Of a DNA stretch of 6,009 nt, positions 1 to 6,009 are shown in pieces. The translations under genes and the position numbers were made by a program. Numbering within the stretch: the stretch's first letter is position 1; each line of letters starts with the position of its first letter. Location of the stretch: positions 1 through 6,009 of the forward strand of contig JAAFHE010000268.1 of the NCBI GenBank assembly GCA_013298265.1, written 5' to 3'. The DNA is from Lysobacterales bacterium. GTDB taxonomy: Bacteria; Pseudomonadota; Gammaproteobacteria; Xanthomonadales; Rhodanobacteraceae. Under the pieces are notes generated by a model, which was not told the origin of the DNA, made no database searches, and saw nothing but the letters and a program-made list of their open reading frames with translations.

Positions 1-6009
<6,009 letters not shown>

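Overview
The whole window lies inside one gene. Frame +1 is open from the first base to the last (2003 codons, no stop) and encodes an internal piece of a multimodular non-ribosomal peptide synthetase (NRPS). Neither the start nor the stop codon is in the window. The G+C-rich sequence, with strong G/C preference at third codon positions, and the C domain motif style suggest a high-GC Proteobacterium. A Xanthomonas/Lysobacter-like, Pseudomonas-like or Burkholderia/Ralstonia-like source is plausible, but the sequence alone does not settle the genus.

Layout, in order: (1) an adenylation (A) domain missing its N-terminal part (about 1-1110); (2) a peptidyl carrier protein, PCP (about 1156-1362); (3) a complete condensation (C) domain (about 1405-2706); (4) a complete A domain (about 2806-4278); (5) a second PCP (about 4321-4527); (6) a second complete C domain (about 4570-5865); (7) the first residues of a third A domain, cut by the window end (about 5974-6009). 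This is the end of module n, all of module n+1 (C-A-PCP), and the start of module n+2.

How it works: each A domain activates an amino acid as its aminoacyl-AMP and loads it on the phosphopantetheine arm of the next PCP. Each C domain then joins the upstream chain to the downstream aminoacyl group. Binding-pocket residues read by alignment to GrsA-PheA give a leucine-like code for module n (D-A-W-F-L-G-H-V-V-K) and an alanine-like code for module n+1 (D-L-F-N-N-A-L-T-Y-K). Both carriers have the LGGHSL form and no epimerisation domain is present, so the inferred product segment is ...-L-Leu-L-Ala-X-..., where X is chosen by the module that begins at the right edge.

The window has no intergenic DNA, RNA gene, promoter, terminator, mobile element or CRISPR array. 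The other long open frames on both strands are by-products of high G+C coding sequence. The main interest is in the substrate codes, the near-repeat of about 3.16 kb between modules, and the contrast between the divergent substrate-binding cores and the similar flanks of the two A domains. I see no evidence for a new kind of system here.
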